In this document: positions 1 to 11,363 of the stretch, in pieces | How positions within the stretch are numbered: the first letter of the stretch is position 1 | Layout of the letters: every line of letters starts with the position of its first letter | Assembly (NCBI GenBank): GCA_963969595.1 | Contig: OZ018415.1 | Coordinates: 14,508,001 to 14,572,000 of the forward strand | DNA: 64,000 nucleotides | Direction of reading: 5' to 3' | From: Neckera pumila | Lineage: Eukaryota > Streptophyta > Bryopsida > Hypnales > Neckeraceae | Made by a program: the position numbers and the translations under genes | Notes under the pieces: generated by a model | Databases searched by the model: none | Seen by the model: only the letters and a program-made list of their open reading frames with translations | Told to the model about the DNA's origin: nothing

Positions 1-945
1 TCCAAAAAATAAAATTTCAACTGCTTCCTTTATGTCTCACATTTGTCTTTGTATGGGGAAAAATTTGATTTTTTTTCCTAATGGCAACGGCCCAAACCAC
101 TACTCTACTTGCATAGGCAGGTTTACCTTACAGTAACTCTTCATAGAGGAAGAGTTTGCAATATATAGGCCTTAGTTACATACTACCTCTGTTTCTAAAT
201 AATATCAGTGTTTCCTTTGTATTTTACAAAAAAAAAAGTGAGTAGTATTAAGAAACAGAGAGAGTATTTAACTTGCAAAGTTATGATGCAAGAAGTAGAA
301 GGTTTGTATATTCCTTATTCAAAAACTTCGAGCAACACAAGTTTTGATCAAGACACCTATTGAAAAATATATTCTCCAACAAAAAGAGGTACATCTCTAC
401 ACCTTGTGTCAAAATTTCAGAAATATTCATTGAAAATTGATTTTTTAAGGACCTATTGAAAGTTTAGTTCAACTAGGTCATCAACACAAGTCAACAAATT
501 TAAGATGTTTAAAATATGTACAATATTATGAATAAAATTTCTATTGTTACATTTACAATATAGTAGAACCTCCCAAAGTTGATCCTCTCAAAGCCGATAA
601 ACCTCTATAAACAAATAAGGCCGGGCCGTATCGACTTTGAAGATAAAATAAGTTATAGTACTAAATGAGAGCCTGCCAAGGAGTTGTGGTGGACCTCGAC
701 CTTGTCAAAAAAAAGTAAAATATTCTCTTGAACAAGCTCCTTTTTCCTAAAATGTGGCACATGCCTCCTTGCCGCAACTTCTTGTAAGGTGCAAACCCTC
801 TCTAAAGCAATTAACCTCTCTAAAACAATCTTGTCAAGCGGTCCTAGACCGATCAAGTTAGAAAGGTTCTACTTTATTATGGAAAATTTCAAATGATGTA
901 CTACTAAAACTATTGAAGCGTTTCTCAGTAAATATCAATTCTTAA
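1..945. other. AT-rich intergenic sequence
   Basis: No convincing exon is seen on either strand. The only structured item is the small MITE at 183-264. The sequence ends at the TTAA (942-945) that starts the first short TTAA element. Confidence 0.5.
183..264. mobile_element. Miniature Stowaway-like MITE, 82 bp
   Basis: The left end CTACCTCTGTTTCTAAATA is mirrored by TATTAAGAAACAGAGAGAG on the right, and both sides carry the dinucleotide TA (181-182 and 265-266). This fits a Tc1/mariner-derived Stowaway element. It is too short to code for anything. Confidence 0.6.
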
Positions 946-1485
946 ACCCTAAAGAACTAAAGCACATTTTGGGCAAAAATTATTAAAAACTGCCATTTTT
1001 TAGGGCAATAAGAAAAAAATGAAAATGAATAGTTTCTCTTCAAAATTTCACCATATAAATTTGTACTATACTTCTCTAGGAATGCCTAGAATTTTTTTCC
1101 AAAACTTCAACCACATGGATTGGAAAATTATAATGTTTGAAGTTAGGAGTTTTTTTCCGCCCTTGCTCATTATAGCTAGCAGACTTTACTCCTCCTAAAG
1201 TGAATTTTTTACATAAAATATGGTTATTTTTTATAACATTTGCATCTTATATCATGTAAGTTACATACTTGCCAAATTTAGAATTATTAGAGGAGTTTTG
1301 CACATGCTGCCTGTAGCTGCCTAAAAAGTTCAAGACAGCATAAATTTGATCTAGGCACCTAGTTGGAAAAAAAATATATTCCTACTAAAGAGGGACATGT
1401 ACACACCATGTGCCAAAAATTTAAGAACATCCGTTAAAAAAATGATTTCATATGCACCTACGTGCATTCAACAGTCCTTTAGGGG
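946..1485. mobile_element. Short TTAA-flanked non-autonomous element (540 bp)
   Basis: TTAA lies at 942-945 and 1486-1489. The ends read ACCCTAAAGAAC and GTCCTTTAGGGG, matching the terminal inverted repeat of the 0.9-kb TTAA family. The interior has the family's phrase about a wide 'atggattggaaaat...' stretch but is shorter and diverged. There is no ORF. Confidence 0.6.
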
Positions 1486-1489
1486 TTAA

Positions 1490-3886
1490 ATCAATGAGCA
1501 TATATATAATAAATTGAAAATGATAAATTGTACATTTATTATAAATTTATATAAGTTCAATTTCAAAAAAAATTCTTAAATTTTTTTCTTTAATATTCTA
1601 AATGGTTGTGAAATGTAATTGGTAACCTATTTTAGAATTTTTTTTTTTAAATTTTCAAGATGGCCATTGCAAACTTTATATTTAATATTTCTTAAAATTT
1701 TACATTGGTTTCTTAGGGACTAAACCTCCAACAATCATTGTTCAATCTCCAAACTAAAAATAAATAAAGGTTCAAGAAGCAAAGGCAATCAAGCATTCAA
1801 AGGTATAAAACATCCAACTTCTTTAATCAAAAAGCAAAACACATAAGGGTTAATCTAATTTTGAAGCAATGGATTAAATGGAATTGAAGTTATTGTCTAA
1901 ATCTAGACTTTAAACAAAAACAAAAAAACAAAAAAACAAAAAACAACTAAGACCAAAAAAATGTAGCAACCATTAAGGTGCTAAAGCCCCATGGGTCATT
2001 TATTTGGGCTTGGAGTTGCAAGAATGGACCAATATTCCAACTTAAAGAAGAATATAATTAGATTTTATGCAACTATGAGTTGTTTCTATTTCAATTACAA
2101 AACAAATGCGAAGGTCCACAAGAATTCAAATGCAATCAAAAAAAAAAGAATCGGCATATCTTCAATGTAGGCCAAAGAGGGATTACAACAAGGGACTACA
2201 ACCAAGCCAATACACCATAATTTTTTATATTTCTATTATAAACAACTTTCTTTCTTTATCTCCAAATCCTTCCTATACAAAAAATTTAAGTTATCCTTTT
2301 CTTTTGAGACAACATAACATTCTTGAACATTCGAGATATTATATTCTGGTATGCCTTTATTTATATAAAAACATTTTAACCACATAAACAAAAAGGAAAC
2401 AAATACTTCTACACAAAGGTTCTAACTTGTACCTCAAGAATTCTAACATTAGTCGAATGGTGGTCATGGGGCACCACAATGACTAGTAACAGAGCATGGT
2501 GCCCAAGGCCCACCAAGCTTGTGCCAAACATGGGCCTTAGATACCATGCTATGCTCCTTTGTTTTAAACCACAAACCACCCACAAACCACCCTTTCTACT
2601 AGTGTAAGAATCACCTTGACTTCAAGGTTTATTCTTGTTTTTATTAAAACAATAAAAAGAAAGAATTCAATTTTTTTTAATTTCCTGAGGGGGTCCCAAG
2701 AGTGAGGACTCACATGAATTCCAGTTCCCCCCCCCCCCCCGCCCCCCTTATGAATGCTGAAAATGGGGCCCCCAAAATTCATGCCGGCAAAATCCTTGGG
2801 ATCCCCCAAACTCTTCAAGAATGTTATGCTCAGGAACTGGATAAAAATTCCAGGATCAATCTTTTTTCCCCAGACAGAATCGAATAAAACTAGATATCAG
2901 TACGACCTCTCAAGCTTTAAAAAAACACAAAAAATCCCACAAAAAATCCCAAAAAATCCAAAACATTCTTCACTCAACCCACCCACAACCACAACCACCC
3001 AACTTGCTCCTTATTTTTTAAGCCAATAAGCATTGCCGAATTCCCATTTTGATTTGCCTGAAAGGCTAAGCCTAAACTACTAAAAAGATTATAAATCGTA
3101 CAAGCATGGCCCTTGGTCTCTTGCAGAATACTCGTTGACAATTCACAAAGTCAGGAATAAAACTGGAACCTACTACTACTACTACTACTGATGATGATGA
3201 TAATCTGACTTTTATTATTCCCGGGGACCGGGGGATTTTTGGCGTAAGTCCCACTCATGACAACCACTTGTACGTCAACTAATTTAATTTACAAATGAAA
3301 TATTATAATAATTGTCCATTTGTTTCAAAATAATAAATAATATTATATGGGCACATGGATATTGCTCTGCGGTGACGGGCACACTTGATTTTCAGTTTGG
3401 GTTCAGAAAAGGGGGCTGCGAGCCCATTCCAAACACATGTGCGTGTCCACGTCGAAACCCAGTTTTTTTAATTTTTTTTAATCATGGGGGATGTACATCA
3501 TCTTTTTTTGGGGATGGACGAAATAATTATTGGTCGAGTGATGGAAATGTCAAGGAGTAGTACTCCTCAGGAACTTTAGGGCATGTCAATATGGTGCATG
3601 GACACCCCTATCAAGGTTATTTGGTGCCAACCTCTGTGCCAACTCAAAGTGATTGAAAAAATGACATTGAAATGGCCTTTGCTGTGAAAATGGCATCGAA
3701 ATGGGCATCAAACTAAACTGGACTAACTTTTTGATGAGTGAGTAGTAGTAGTACTCCCTACAACCTAGCCTCTGTCTAAAAATAAATGGAAATTATTCAA
3801 TGGTAAGTACCACTCCCATTGTTTCCCATGAGAAACCACGGATTTATTTTGGGTAGAACAATATAAATGGTCCTTTGAAATCTATG
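1490..3886. other. Intergenic sequence with simple-sequence tracts
   Basis: No gene is supported. It holds an interrupted poly-C tract (C14 at 2727-2740, G, C6 at 2742-2747) and a compound trinucleotide repeat (TAC/ACT at about 3171-3189, then ATG/TGA to about 3203). Short open frames on both strands around 2560-3560 overlap one another and lack splice or codon support. Confidence 0.5.
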
Positions 3887-4107
3887 CACTATAAGAGAAT
3901 GGAGTGTTTTAAGTGAGTTTTTAAGTATAGTCCTAGATATAGGTTTTAAATTATGCCCTTTAAGGCACTTTTTAGAAAAATTTGACTAGAAACACATGTA
4001 TTTCTAGTAAAACTTTGCTAAAAATATCCTTAAAGGTCAACACTTAAAATCTTATGTTTAGGACTATACTTAAAAACTCACTTAAGACGCCTTATTCTCT
4101 CATAGTG
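3887..4107. mobile_element. CACTA-type hairpin MITE, copy 1 (221 bp)
   Basis: It begins CACTATAAGAGAATGG and ends TTCTCTCATAGTG. Nearly the whole element folds back on itself. The flanking 3-mers are ATG (left) and GTG (right), a one-mismatch 3-bp duplication of the size expected for CACTA elements. A second copy lies at 6616-6837. Confidence 0.7.
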
Positions 4108-4472
4108 GTGGGTTTTACCCTAAGGAGAAATCGACTGGAATTTTTCCGCAGGATGTCAAATCCGTCTTACGAAGTGGGACCAACAAGGTAAATTTTGTGT
4201 TTTTCAAGGTAAAAGTAAAAAAAGCCCCCTATTTTGTGCCAGGTGTAAGATCTGTAGTAGACCTCTACTAGCTTACTTGGGGTCTCTGATTGCAAATATG
4301 AATTCAAAAATGTGACAAATAAAAAATTCTTGCATTTTTTCCCGAGGTAAATCCACCTTGTTGGTTCCACATTGTGATTGAAATCAATGATAAAAACCAT
4401 ATGGATTTTTTTAGATAACAATTTATCATGAATAGGGTCTCACTACTTAAGGTAGCTATTGACTAGCTTTAC

Positions 4473-6057
4473 CCCCTAAGAAACCAATGCAGATTTTGGC
4501 TCCAAAACCATTGAAATCTACCATTTCTGCTGCAATCACTTCCTACACCAAAAAATATATATATAAACCCCTAAAAGCCCATTGTCCCTTCGGGGGACAA
4601 ATGCGTTTTTGGGCAGGTACCTATGGGCTGAAATTTTCTCCTGATTTTTTTAAACTTTTTCCGGAGGTAGAAAAGTTGATTAGCTTCATGGGAATATAAT
4701 CTTTTTCACAATCGGTGCCCAGGAACAAAAGTTATGACCAAATAAGCTCAAAACAGGGGACGGTGGGCAACCTGGGTAGCAAAAAAAAAATGGATAAAAA
4801 TTTGAATTTTTTTTTTAATATTTTTTTCTTATAGATTATATTTTTGTCTATCGGGAAAGCTTTGATTCATTTCATTTGGATTTGTTATGAGAAAGTTATG
4901 GACATTCTTATTTTTTGGGCAATTAGAGCATCTTTTTGAAAAAATAGCTTGTAGGATTCATTTTTGAATGCAATTTTCAAATTTTTCAGTTTTTTTTCTT
5001 TTTGCATGGTTTAGTTTACTTGCTAGAACAATCTCACCCTTGGGATTAATACAATTTACTTCCATCTAAAATTTATGAATATTTTAGATTTTCCTTCTAT
5101 CTTGTACCTACTTCTACTTAGCAATTCTTTTAATAATGAAAATTAAGTTTTTTTGAATTTTATTTTTTAGCTAGATTCTCAACTCAATTCTCTACTATAA
5201 ATATTTAAAGCTCAAAACTCTGTATTGCAAAAATTTCAAGTTAAAAATGATCAAAGTCAAAAAATCCAGTCCCACAATGTGCTGAAAATTTTGCTTTTTT
5301 CACTTCAAATGTAGATATCTTGCAATTTGTGCGGTCAAAAATTTTGAAATTTTTTACACACATTCTCATACTAGTTAGGTGTAAGATAATATGGTTAAAT
5401 GTGCAAAAAAAACAATTTTAATTTTTTTTTCACTCTTTGCTAAAAAAATGACAGTTTTGGGTGTTTTTTGGCAAAAAAAAGGCCTCAGGCCTTTAGGGGT
5501 TAAAATCTAACTGTAGGATCTTGTACTTCACTTGTCTTAGATCATGTAATAAAAATTCATGAAGCTTGACCATACGGATTAGAAGATATTAGCATTTGAA
5601 GTTGAAAAAAGAATTTTTTTTGAATTGTGGCCAGCAATTTCAGATGACTTTGACAGCCATTTGTGGATTTTTTTTGCACTATATACTATAAGTTGTTGTC
5701 TTTGAAGACGCTTACATTGCCCGAAAAAGAAGATTGTCCATAACTTTCTCATTCTGAATCCAAATAGAATGAATCAAAGCTTCAAATGTAGACAAAAACA
5801 TAATCTTTGAGGAAGAAAATTGAAAAAAAAAACCTGATTTTTTTAAGTTTTTTTTTTCCTGCCCGAGGAATTGCTTATTTGACTTTGGGTGGCATAACTT
5901 TTGCTTTTGGGCACTGACTAAAAAAAATTATATTTTTAGAAAGCTAATGTGATTTCCTATCTTCCAAAAAGTTTCAAAAATCAAATCAAAATTTTAGGTA
6001 GCACGAGCCTGCTTGAAATCCCAGGTGTTCCTAGAAGGGACTTTGGTAATTTAGGGG
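4473..6057 (-). mobile_element. TTAA-family element, subfamily C, split by an A element
   Basis: This is a C-type element in reverse orientation, with a left end near 4473 (CCCCTAAG) and a right end of TTTAGGGG at about 6057. It is interrupted at 4568-5499 by a complete A-type element. The two C halves join in the same order as the C copy at 61318-62804. The interior is non-coding and carries the core 'aagcttt...attc' region shared by the family. Confidence 0.65.
4568..5499 (+). mobile_element. TTAA-family element, subfamily A (932 bp), nested
   Basis: It starts CCCCTAAAAGCCCATTGTCC and ends CAGGCCTTTAGGGG, followed by TTAA at 5500-5503; the left flank has decayed to TAAA. Just inside the left end is a small hairpin, TTGTCCC-TTC-GGGGGACAA. 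There is no ORF. It sits inside the reverse C element at the position where the C copy at 61318 has TTAA (61411-61414). Confidence 0.75.
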
Positions 6058-6278
6058 TTGAAAAAGGCTTTATGATCCCGTTTTTCACATGATGCCCTAA
6101 TTTCCAATGATTTGGAATTCTTGATGCCAAAAAAGTTTTCATTGGTGGAATTCTAACTAAGTTTAGGACTACTGATGACTTTAGGCCTCGAGTGGATTCT
6201 TTCATTTTATTGTAGACCCTGGTGTTCAATGCACTGCCCACTTACCTAACATGGCTAACTCTTGTAGGATAATGAGGC
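6058..6278. other. Short unassigned spacer
   Basis: This separates the C element from the LINE poly-A end. A minus-strand open frame crosses it but runs into the repeat, so it is not treated as a gene. Confidence 0.4.
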
Positions 6279-6279
6279 T

Positions 6280-6930
6280 CACTTTTTTTCTTTTCTTTTT
6301 GGAATAAATGGGAATCCCACTGCATTAAAAAAGCAAAACATACAAGATAGCCAAGTCAGAACGTTGGACAATGAAGAAAGAAAGCGCATTGAGGGCAAAA
6401 AGATGAGACTACAAAAACTGACAGGAAGGGGGACTCTTTTGGTTCTCCATAATATAATCACCGCAGCAAAAGGCAAGAATCGGCGATTGAAACCAGATCT
6501 TGTCAAAATTAGCCCAAATATCTACAACCTAATGAGGTCTATGACTAGCACCACCCTGTGCTTTAATTTGAGCCACCCTCTCTGGGTCCAATAGTGCATT
6601 CCAAAGGGCTTGTTGCACTACAAGAGAATGGGGTGTTTTAAGTGAGTTTTTAAGTATAATCCTAGACATAAGATTTCAAGTAATGACATTTAAGACAATT
6701 TTCAGCAAGATTTTACTAGAAATACATGTGTTTCTAGTAAAATTTTGCTGAAACTTGCCTTAAAGGTCATTCCTTAAAATCTTATGTCTAGGATTATACT
6801 TAAAAACTCACTTAAAACACTCCATTCTCTTGTAGAGTTGGAGTAGCCCTATGGGCACGGAGTTTGGAAGAAAACTTTGTTATTCTGAGTGATTGAAATA
6901 AGCCAAGTGCAGATCCATACAAGAGGGACC
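6280..6930 (-). mobile_element. 5'-truncated LINE (non-LTR) fragment, 3' end with A-rich tail
   Basis: On the minus strand the sequence resembles the LINE at 23.7-25.2 kb. It has a peptide like WLI-ITQNNKVF, then a QQALWNA-type segment, then an untranslated tail ending ATGCAGTGGGATTCCCATTT before an A-rich stretch (plus-strand T-rich run at 6285-6300). The region is frame-disrupted. A CACTA MITE (6616-6837) is inserted. L1-type plant LINEs end this way; the clade call is inference. Confidence 0.6.
6616..6837. mobile_element. CACTA-type hairpin MITE, copy 2 (222 bp)
   Basis: It begins CACTACAAGAGAATGG and ends CCATTCTCTTGTAGAG, so the ends are inverted repeats with one mismatch. The 3-bp target duplication is TTG (6613-6615 and 6838-6840). 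It is inserted in the LINE fragment; removing it restores similarity to the LINE at 23.9 kb. Confidence 0.78.
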
Positions 6931-7020
6931 AAATGGTTTGAAGGCCAAGAAATCTCCAAGGAAGATGAGGCTCACTTTTCATTGCACAAAGGACATGTTT
7001 GCAGTTAAGATCCATTTAAA

Positions 7021-7668
7021 GAAATTAGAAGCTAATGTGCTAGAGATGGAAATTGATCTATGGAAATATATGCGTGTTGTTTACTTCAATGGAATTCAAA
7101 TGGACTTAAAATCTTCATTATAAATATTTATAACCCTACTCCTTTTCAAATCTTATTAATAATGAATAAGTAGCAAAAATAGGAATCTTCAAGCTATTTT
7201 CTTATTTCTTTTAGGGCAAATCCTTATCAATAAATTTTGACGGTTTTGGGTGTTTTCATCTTACCGTATGTGGCATGCCTTATGTGTTTGCTATTGCAGT
7301 GAAGGAATCTTTTTTAATTCTACAATGTTGCTTCGGACACTAAGTGTCTTGATGGATAACATAGAATTTTTCATGTAAGAGAAAAGTACAAATGCCGGTT
7401 CATCCTTGGACTTTTGTGCAAAAGGGAAGGTCTTGCACAATAGCTTAACCTCTAATGAGTGCTTTGGGGATTTTTAAGCAAATGATTCACATGTTTTTTT
7501 TGGTCATCATGATTCACACATTTCAAAGAGGATCATTTCCACAATGACTTGCCCATCCTTACAGGGTTAACTTTGTTCCTGGAGGATGTTGTACTCTCCA
7601 GAGAAGTACAAATTTGAAATGCTTTCAACCTGGCGGCATGTTTACTTACCAGTATAGTATCCATCTAC
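7021..7668. other. Unassigned AT-rich sequence
   Basis: No exon, TIR or tandem repeat was recognised. It leads into the local duplication that starts at 7669. Confidence 0.4.
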
Positions 7669-8133
7669 TTAAATGATGTCATTTCTTGCTGTGGCTTGAA
7701 GTTTAGTGGCATTGCAAGTTTTGTAAGTGCAACTAAGGTAGGAGGTCCATAAATTGCTCATCTAAGAGCTGAAGCTGAATTTTGGGGAGATAAAACTTCT
7801 TAAAATATTTTTCAGTAAATTTTCCTTGAAAGGCAAGAGAAATTGGCATCTAACCCAAGTTGTTTCATATTTTTTGAAGTTTTGTAGAATTAGTTATGAA
7901 TTTTTGAAGTTGCAGAAAAGTGCATTTTTGTGGGCTCTAAAATCGACCACCTCCTCAAATGCACACCACTTGTACATTGGAAAGTGCAAAATGTACCTCT
8001 AGAGCCTGATTGGTTTTAGAACCCGCTCCATTTTAGAACCTCCTACCTTATTGGCAGTCGTTTTTGGCCGTGGTGCTTTATGGAAACCATGGACAAAACT
8101 ATACAGTACATACACTAAGGGTCTAGAATTTGA
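7669..8133 (+). repeat. Local duplication, copy 1 (contains a MITE)
   Basis: The two ends, 7669-7735 and 8049-8133, are nearly identical to the continuous block 8349-8495. The intervening 7736-8048 is the MITE described separately. The duplicated sequence itself is non-coding as far as I can see. Confidence 0.7.
7736..8048. mobile_element. TA-target MITE with AGGTAGGAGGT ends (313 bp)
   Basis: The left end AGGTAGGAGGTCC is inverted at the right end as ACCTCCTACCT. TA flanks both sides (7734-7735 and 8049-8050). The neighbouring copy at 8349-8495 has a single TA where this element sits, so the insertion boundaries are seen directly. A partial relative is at about 11364-11640. Confidence 0.75.
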
Positions 8134-8348
8134 TTACACAGGTAAAACCGTGTAATCGGGGATTACGGATTTTTCATCCGGCTCATTGTTTCATCCAATT
8201 TTATCTCCTCTTTCAATCGTGATTTACGTCGGGCATTACCCTTATGGTCAGGCATTGCGCCAAATAATCGGCCCTCCTCGTCGAGCTCCGCCCTTCTCGT
8301 CGGCCGATTATTTGGCACAATGCCCTCCTCTGCGGGCATTGCCCTATA
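8134..8348. repeat. GC-richer spacer with a 23-bp hairpin
   Basis: The arms 8251-8273 and 8302-8324 are inverted copies with one mismatch. They are separated by a 28-bp loop in which CTCCTCGTCGAGCTCC-like sequence dominates. The spacer lies between the two copies of the local duplication. A minus-strand open frame covers it, but it runs through the repeats. Confidence 0.6.
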
Positions 8349-8495
8349 CTTAAATGATGTCATTTCCTGCTGTGGCTTGAAGTTCAGTGGCATTGCAAGT
8401 TTTGTAAGTGCAACTATTGGCAGTCGTTTTTGGCCGTGGTGCTTTATGGAAACCATGGACAAAACTATACAGTACATACACTAAGTGTCTAGAAT
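8349..8495 (+). repeat. Local duplication, copy 2 (empty-site copy)
   Basis: This matches 7669-7735 joined directly to 8049-8133, with the 313-bp MITE absent. The junction reads GTGCAAC-TA-TTGGCAG with a single TA. Confidence 0.75.
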
Positions 8496-8645
8496 TTGGG
8501 GATCAAGGCAGAGGGGATGTGCAAATTAAAATGCAACTGATGATATGCGCAGCAGCTACCGATTGAACACAAGCAACACAGACTCTGTACTGGTTAATTA
8601 ATCCTTACAAGGTTTCAATCCAAACTCATGTGCACGGAGATCAGT

Positions 8646-8750
8646 ACACAAAATAGTGAAATTAGGTTGCCCCAGACTATAGTTCACCATGTCTGAAAGT
8701 GTTAGATATGAGAAATTAGTGTGGGGCAACCTAATTTCACTATTTTGTGT
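8646..8750. repeat. Perfect 29-bp inverted repeat (105-bp hairpin)
   Basis: The arms 8646-8674 and 8722-8750 are exact reverse complements, starting ACACAAAATAGTG, with a 47-bp loop. There is no obvious target duplication. It could be a tiny foldback element or the source of a small hairpin RNA. Confidence 0.7.
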
Positions 8751-9255
8751 AGTTTTTGGGAGTGGAGCAGATGAGATCACTTCAGGATCTTATGGATTCT
8801 AGGTGCACATATGCCAATTTCGTATGTAAGGTAGTATGCTCTTAAAGCGACCATTTAAGCCTACGTAACTCATCATTGACAGTAGAACATACTTCAAGCA
8901 ACATGTCAGTCCTTCCTAGATAGGGGTCGCAATTAGAACACGGTTGATTTTAGGTGTAGTTACCTTAGAATGAAGCCACCGAAATTTTGCAGTTTCAGAC
9001 CTCTCAAAGTCAGTCGAGCGATTGATTGAATCATGTCGTGAAGGGAATTAAGAAATGAGAGATTCCATCTTCTAATTGAAACAACAACGTGACATTCAAT
9101 TATGAACAATATTCTTGATAAATTAATGCATCATTCTGTATACACCTTGACCTAAACAACAAATTAGGACACACTTGATTGGTTTATAGTGACTAGGGTA
9201 TTCATCAGATCTTTTGCATGGGAGTGAAAAATGAAATAGGTGGTCATTAATTTTG
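8751..9255. other. Unassigned intergenic sequence
   Basis: There is nothing codable here. A short stretch at about 8827-8862 (AAGGTAGTATGCTCTTAAAG) resembles the left end of the 11364 repeat, suggesting a further decayed copy. Confidence 0.4.
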
Positions 9256-9257
9256 TA

Positions 9258-9502
9258 CTCCCTCCATCCCACTAAAAACCTCCAAATCAAGACAATGTGT
9301 GTGTACTACTGTAAATCTCTCCATTTATTGATTTTGATCAGAAAGGCTGCACTGTGGAATCCTAATCAATTTCGTCTCAATGAATCCTAAACTCCACACC
9401 GCTAGCTCACTCAGCAATCAACAATGAAAATCAAGATGAAGCAGATTTAGTGGTACATGCTCTATATATCCGATTCGGAGTTTTTTAGTGGGACGGAGGG
9501 AG
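9258..9502. mobile_element. Stowaway-like MITE (245 bp)
   Basis: The left end is CTCCCTCCATCCCACTAAAA and the right end is its inverse, TTTTAGTGGGACGGAGGGAG. The target duplication is TA (9256-9257 and 9503-9504). These are classic plant Stowaway (Tc1/mariner) features. Confidence 0.85.
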
Positions 9503-9795
9503 TATGTGTTGGTGAGAGAATTCACAACCCTAAATCCTAGCTATGTCATGAAAGTTTCCATGTGCCTCAGATTGTCATGAGTGCGCGCAATCAGCTGCAG
9601 ATATTGTGACGATCGAAGGAGCAATATGTGCAAGAGTTTCGATCGAAGAAATTGGTTGATGTTTTTCCAAGTTGATCTTGGAACAGGATGCGGGCTTGTT
9701 TGTGAGAGAGATTCTTGACGAAGGCATTCGATCAGTATACTCTCTTGTGTGATAGTTGCCTGACGTTTATTTCGAATTTAACAAGCCGTATTGAA

Positions 9796-10159
9796 TCAAA
9801 TCAACTCCAGTGACCTATACAGTGGTGAATTCAATTGCTCCGGCCATTTTGTATCCTCAAGCTGTCCTGCTCTAGCTAGACTGGTATTGATTATCAATTC
9901 TCCGTTGTTGCTCGTCGCCACAAAGCGTAGTTGAGCATCGAACCCGAACGTGGAGAAGATTGAGACTACGTTAGTGCGTGGGCTAGCTAGCGGTAAGGCC
10001 CTGCAATTCAATGGCCAACACTCTGATCTCAAAATGGTGGAATTGAAGACTGGTTGCATAGCCGATAGACTATCTGACCTCACTGGTACCGAATTTGTGT
10101 ACACTGTTGTTAGCAATTACATGCGGTATGATCAGAAAATAGGGAAAATAAAAAGTTAA
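9796..10159. other. Possible coding remnant, strand uncertain
   Basis: This interval is noticeably richer in GC than its surroundings. It is open on both strands: a 106-codon minus-strand frame (9796-10116) and a 69-codon plus-strand frame (9950-10159). I recognise neither product. The composition suggests an exon or an exon-derived fragment. There are no confident splice partners. Confidence 0.25.
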
Positions 10160-11363
10160 AAACCCACCCATAATGTGTCCAAAATTGGATTCCTTAAGGA
10201 TTAAAACCTAAAACCCTGAATCCATGAATCCATGAATCGTCGACTGCATCCCCAAAAGAAGCGCATTCACCGTACACCGACAGACGAGCATGCTCGTTCA
10301 TCTCCCTTCCAACAATTCCAAAACGACGAGCCCTAATCCTAACACTTGGCTTGGATTCCAATTCTAAATCTTCTTTCAATCAATCTAAACAACGCCATTG
10401 AATTCCAGGGATCGCTTCCGTGCTGGCTAATGCAAAACCTTTAATCCTTTGCAATGTCATTTTCCCGATCGCCCTTATGTTTGCTTTCCTCTTGAGAGCT
10501 AGGATCATTTGGATTGTAGATATTCTGAAATTGGAGATCATCTTTGCTTTTGTTTTTGTATATTCTTAGTGTCTCATGGGCATGACCACACTTTGCAGTT
10601 TCTTGTTTTGTGCAATCTGCTCTGTAAATTAGGTTTCCGAATTGACCTGGGCTTAAGCCTATGTGGAGCATGTTCTGAATCAACATGGACAGAAATCCCT
10701 GAGAACTTGTTTTGCAAATTTGCAGTGAGTCATTGTCTTCAAGAGTTCGCCAGTGGTTTAATTTTGCTTGATTTGCTCTGTCATGAAAGTGGTGGTGAGA
10801 ATTTTTAGTTTTATTGAATTTTTTCATGTATTTAGTCTTAAGGACTTGTGTACGTATTGCCTTTTCTTGCGTAATTAAGTTTCCGAATTTGAGCAGCGGT
10901 GAGTCGTTTCGGTGTCGGTGCTTTAATTTTGCTCTGATTTCGCATGACTTTGTTCTGAATAAATTGTACTTAGCACGGTTATTATGAAAAAGGTGCCCTG
11001 GTACTACTATGGTACTGAGATGTTGTGGAGGTGAGAATTTGTAGTTTTTTGAATTTTTTTCTTCGTATGTTTAGTTTTGAAGAACTTGTCCACATTTGCC
11101 GTTTCTTGGGTAAATAGGTTTGTGAACTTGAGTAGGAGGTGGTGGACAATGCTTTAATCATATTAACCAACATGTAGGAGAATTCATTAAGAGATCACTC
11201 ATTTGAAGATCACTCTGGGCAAGAGAGTCAAATGTATTGTAGATCAATTTTTTAATCTGTTTATAAATTTCTTTTGGAATTTCATAGTGGGAGATTGTAG
11301 ATGATTATGCGGGATGGTTTACGATCCCATTTCCACCCAAAGATCAAGTGTCATAAGCATTTA
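10160..11363. other. Intergenic sequence of mixed composition
   Basis: Several short open frames occur on both strands (for example around 10194-10379 and 10441-10827), but they overlap each other and none reads like a known family. The region 10230-10500 has the composition of a promoter or 5' UTR. No gene can be tied to it. Confidence 0.35.

Noticed and set aside
3730..3860. Another Stowaway-like element (TACTCCCT...GGATTTATTTTGGGTAG)
   Set aside because: The ends are too diverged and no matching TA-bounded inverted repeat could be defined.
6279..6594. Open frames on both strands
   Set aside because: They lie in the LINE 3' end, which is untranslated or frame-disrupted.
8163..8477. 104-codon minus-strand frame
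   Set aside because: It runs across the GC-rich hairpin and the local duplication, so it is a chance frame through repeats.
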